Below, piece by piece: positions 62,301-64,000 of a stretch of DNA of 64,000 bases; the first letter of the stretch is position 1; each line of letters opens with the position of its first letter. Made by a program: the position numbers and the translations under genes. The notes under the pieces are model-generated. The model was not told the origin of the DNA. It saw nothing but the letters and a program-made list of their open reading frames with translations, and searched no databases. Source of the DNA: Phoenix dactylifera (taxonomy: Eukaryota > Streptophyta > Magnoliopsida > Arecales > Arecaceae); contig NC_052409.1 in assembly GCF_009389715.1 (NCBI RefSeq), positions 4,081,775 through 4,145,774 on the forward strand, given 5' to 3'.

Positions 62301-64000
62301 AAGATGCTGCTTTATCCTTTTTTTAGTTTACTAACTTTAAGTTCTTTCTGTGATGCTACATGGCACATTTTTGGTTGATTTCGCCACAGAAAAAAAAGAG
62401 AACAGTTCGGCTATTTTGTAAATTCATAAAACTTCATGGCAACACACTTTGAAAAATAAGTTCAGAAGCCTAGTATATTTGGAGTGCAGAAAAGACGTCA
62501 TTTCAAGAGATTGTGTCCTAGTAAATAAGCTAGTAAAAGCTTTTGCTTTCCTTTACATTGGCTAAAAGGCTTCCTTTTATAGCTTTCTAGGCCAGCATAG
62601 CATTTTCACTCAACCCATTAGACATACAGTTACACAATGCATCAAGCTTAATATTTTTATTTGACCATCGTGTATAATGATTTCCATGTTCCTTTTTTCA
62701 AACTTTATTAAGCATTGAGGAAATTGTTGCCCCTTAAATCAAACTTTTAGCATAATACAGCCATCCACTGCCTTAATTGATGTATTCACATCTCCTGTCA
62801 CCTTAGGTTGAAGTATGCTGATACTGAAGTATAGTTAAAGATGACGAATTTGCATTATGAAATATTTTTATATTGATACAGCTTTTGTAAGGATATTGTG
62901 GACTAAGATTCTCTGTCACTGCTATTAATCAATTTTAATGTACCAGCTTGTACTGATGAATCATATGAAAGCTGAACAAGATAACTGTTTCTGCATTTTC
63001 TCGCTTTTATGATAATTTCAACAATGTTCTTATGTCTTTCTCGAGCTGTTAAACGCCGTTTGTCTGATTTGGATGAATTTTTCACTTTTTGGTTTTCTGA
63101 AGGTCTGCAAAGTGGCTCCCATTCCCGGAGAGACTAAAGTTTGGCAGTACATTACTCTTACCAAGAGGATCTTTCTAATTGATTGTCCTGGAGTTGTATA
63201 TCAAAACAAAGATTCCGAAACCGATATAGTCCTTAAGGGTGTGGTACGTTTATCTTACTTTGCCTTAATAATTGTAAATATACATATGTGCATATAATAT
63301 AATATTTTTATCATTTGGTGTCTCTTTTCCCCCCTACTTTTTAAGCGGTCTATCCATTAGAAGTTAAAGGAGTTAATCGTCTTACTATTTTGGTCATCAT
63401 GCGTTGTTGAAAAACATGTGTCAGAATTTCACCAGTGAGGTGCCCCAGTCTGGAGTTCAATTGCTTTCTATAGTACAAATTATTTTCAGTAACTTAATAT
63501 TGCTGATGACATGAATATCTAACTAACATGTTTGGAAGACTGCAGCTTTGGTCAGTACCTACATATTAGTGATATGTGGATATTTAATAATCAGCATTGA
63601 CGTCATATATATACACACACACACACACACACCTTGCATTACACTGACAAACTCAAGCCTCTTCGATGCTCCAAATTCTGGTTGTCTCAGTGATCGGAGT
63701 CTGCTGATCGATATGGCATCAGTTCATGACAGTGCTCTTCTTGTTTTGATTTTTTTTTTATAAATCTTAGAAGTGTGACCATATTATGGTATGTGCACCT
63801 ACATAAGCTAAACAAATGCACATAATTACCAAATGGTAGGGCAACTATTGGTGAATAGGATCTTCCCATCAGATCCGATTGGTGGCCTTAGTATTAGTTC
63901 ATGAGGATAATCAATTGGATAGCCTTGTAACCATATTGCTGTACATCTTTTAAGAATTCTACTCCTTTCTTTCTACCCTGTTGTTGTTTGTATTATGCCA
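59310..64000 (+). CDS. NUG2: Nuclear/nucleolar GTPase 2 (NUG2/NOG2), 3' end off window
   Basis: Eight exons are visible: 59310-59544, 60134-60267, 60849-60978, 61170-61330, 61715-61816, 61945-62049, 62143-62271 and 63103-63243. All are in phase, giving 345 complete codons and open at the last donor (GTACGT at 63244). The start [20 protein letters not shown] is basic, as expected for nucleolar import; a NGP1NT domain follows ([13 protein letters not shown]). The GTPase is circularly permuted: G4 (NKCDLVP) comes before G1 (GYPNVGKSS), then the G2 region (PIPGETK) and G3 (DCPG). [12 protein letters not shown] is also typical of the YlqF/YawG family. The protein acts in late nuclear assembly and export of the 60S ribosomal subunit. 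No further exon was found between 63244 and the window end. Confidence 0.95.
63613..63632. repeat. (AC)n microsatellite
   Basis: About ten AC units preceded by an ATATATAT stretch, within an intron of NUG2. Confidence 0.95.

Noticed and set aside
1-64000. CRISPR arrays, operons, tRNA or rRNA genes
   Set aside because: The window is plant nuclear DNA; no regular spacer-repeat array, no tRNA A/B-box cloverleaf and no rRNA sequence were seen by eye. A tRNAscan run would be the decisive check.

Overview
The window is plant nuclear DNA. It has spliced genes with GT-AG introns, a Ty3/gypsy retrotransposon, MITE-type DNA transposons, AT-rich intergenic DNA and many microsatellites. Deduced proteins look most like those of commelinid monocots, and one gene (CBSX5-like) has the very GC-rich coding bias common in that group. 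A palm-like genome is my best guess, but this is inference from recognition only.

Region by region. (1) 1 to about 6.7 kb: a minus-strand Ty3/gypsy element cut by the left edge. It has gag-protease-RT-RNase H-integrase, a one-base frameshift in integrase, a 2-kb GC-rich leader, a 12/12 initiator-Met-tRNA primer site and part of the 5' LTR. (2) 6.7-9.8 kb: repeat-derived spacer with a possible solo LTR. (3) 9.8-11.25 kb: a two-exon CBSX5-like gene (minus). (4) 11.3-24 kb: gene-free, AT-rich, repeat-rich DNA with a 1,031-bp terminal-inverted-repeat element, an old local duplication and a foldback. (5) 24.06-29.3 kb: a plastid-type TPR-like membrane protein (plus). (6) 32.3-36.9 kb: an AIRP2-like RING E3 ligase (plus). 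(7) 39.0-41.6 kb: a DES1-type sphingolipid delta-4 desaturase (plus) with a MITE in its intron. (8) about 42.4-46.95 kb: a tetraspanin-19-like gene (minus), convergent with the desaturase. (9) 49.1-57.9 kb: the 15-exon gene for TFIIH subunit TFB2/p52 (plus), divergent from the tetraspanin. (10) 59.3 kb to the right edge: the first eight exons of a NUG2/NOG2 nucleolar GTPase gene (plus), cut by the window end.

Exon joins were checked by reading frame: every modelled intron preserves phase, and the resulting proteins are of normal family length. The genes do not form a pathway; they are unrelated housekeeping or regulatory genes (ABA-linked ubiquitination, sphingolipid desaturation, membrane organisation, transcription and DNA repair, ribosome assembly). 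I found no convincing undescribed biological system. The most interesting points are two GC-AG introns in neighbouring genes, the intact MITE with its TTA duplication, promoter motifs that fit gene function, the double primer-site structure in the retrotransposon, and an unassigned foldback upstream of the TPR gene.
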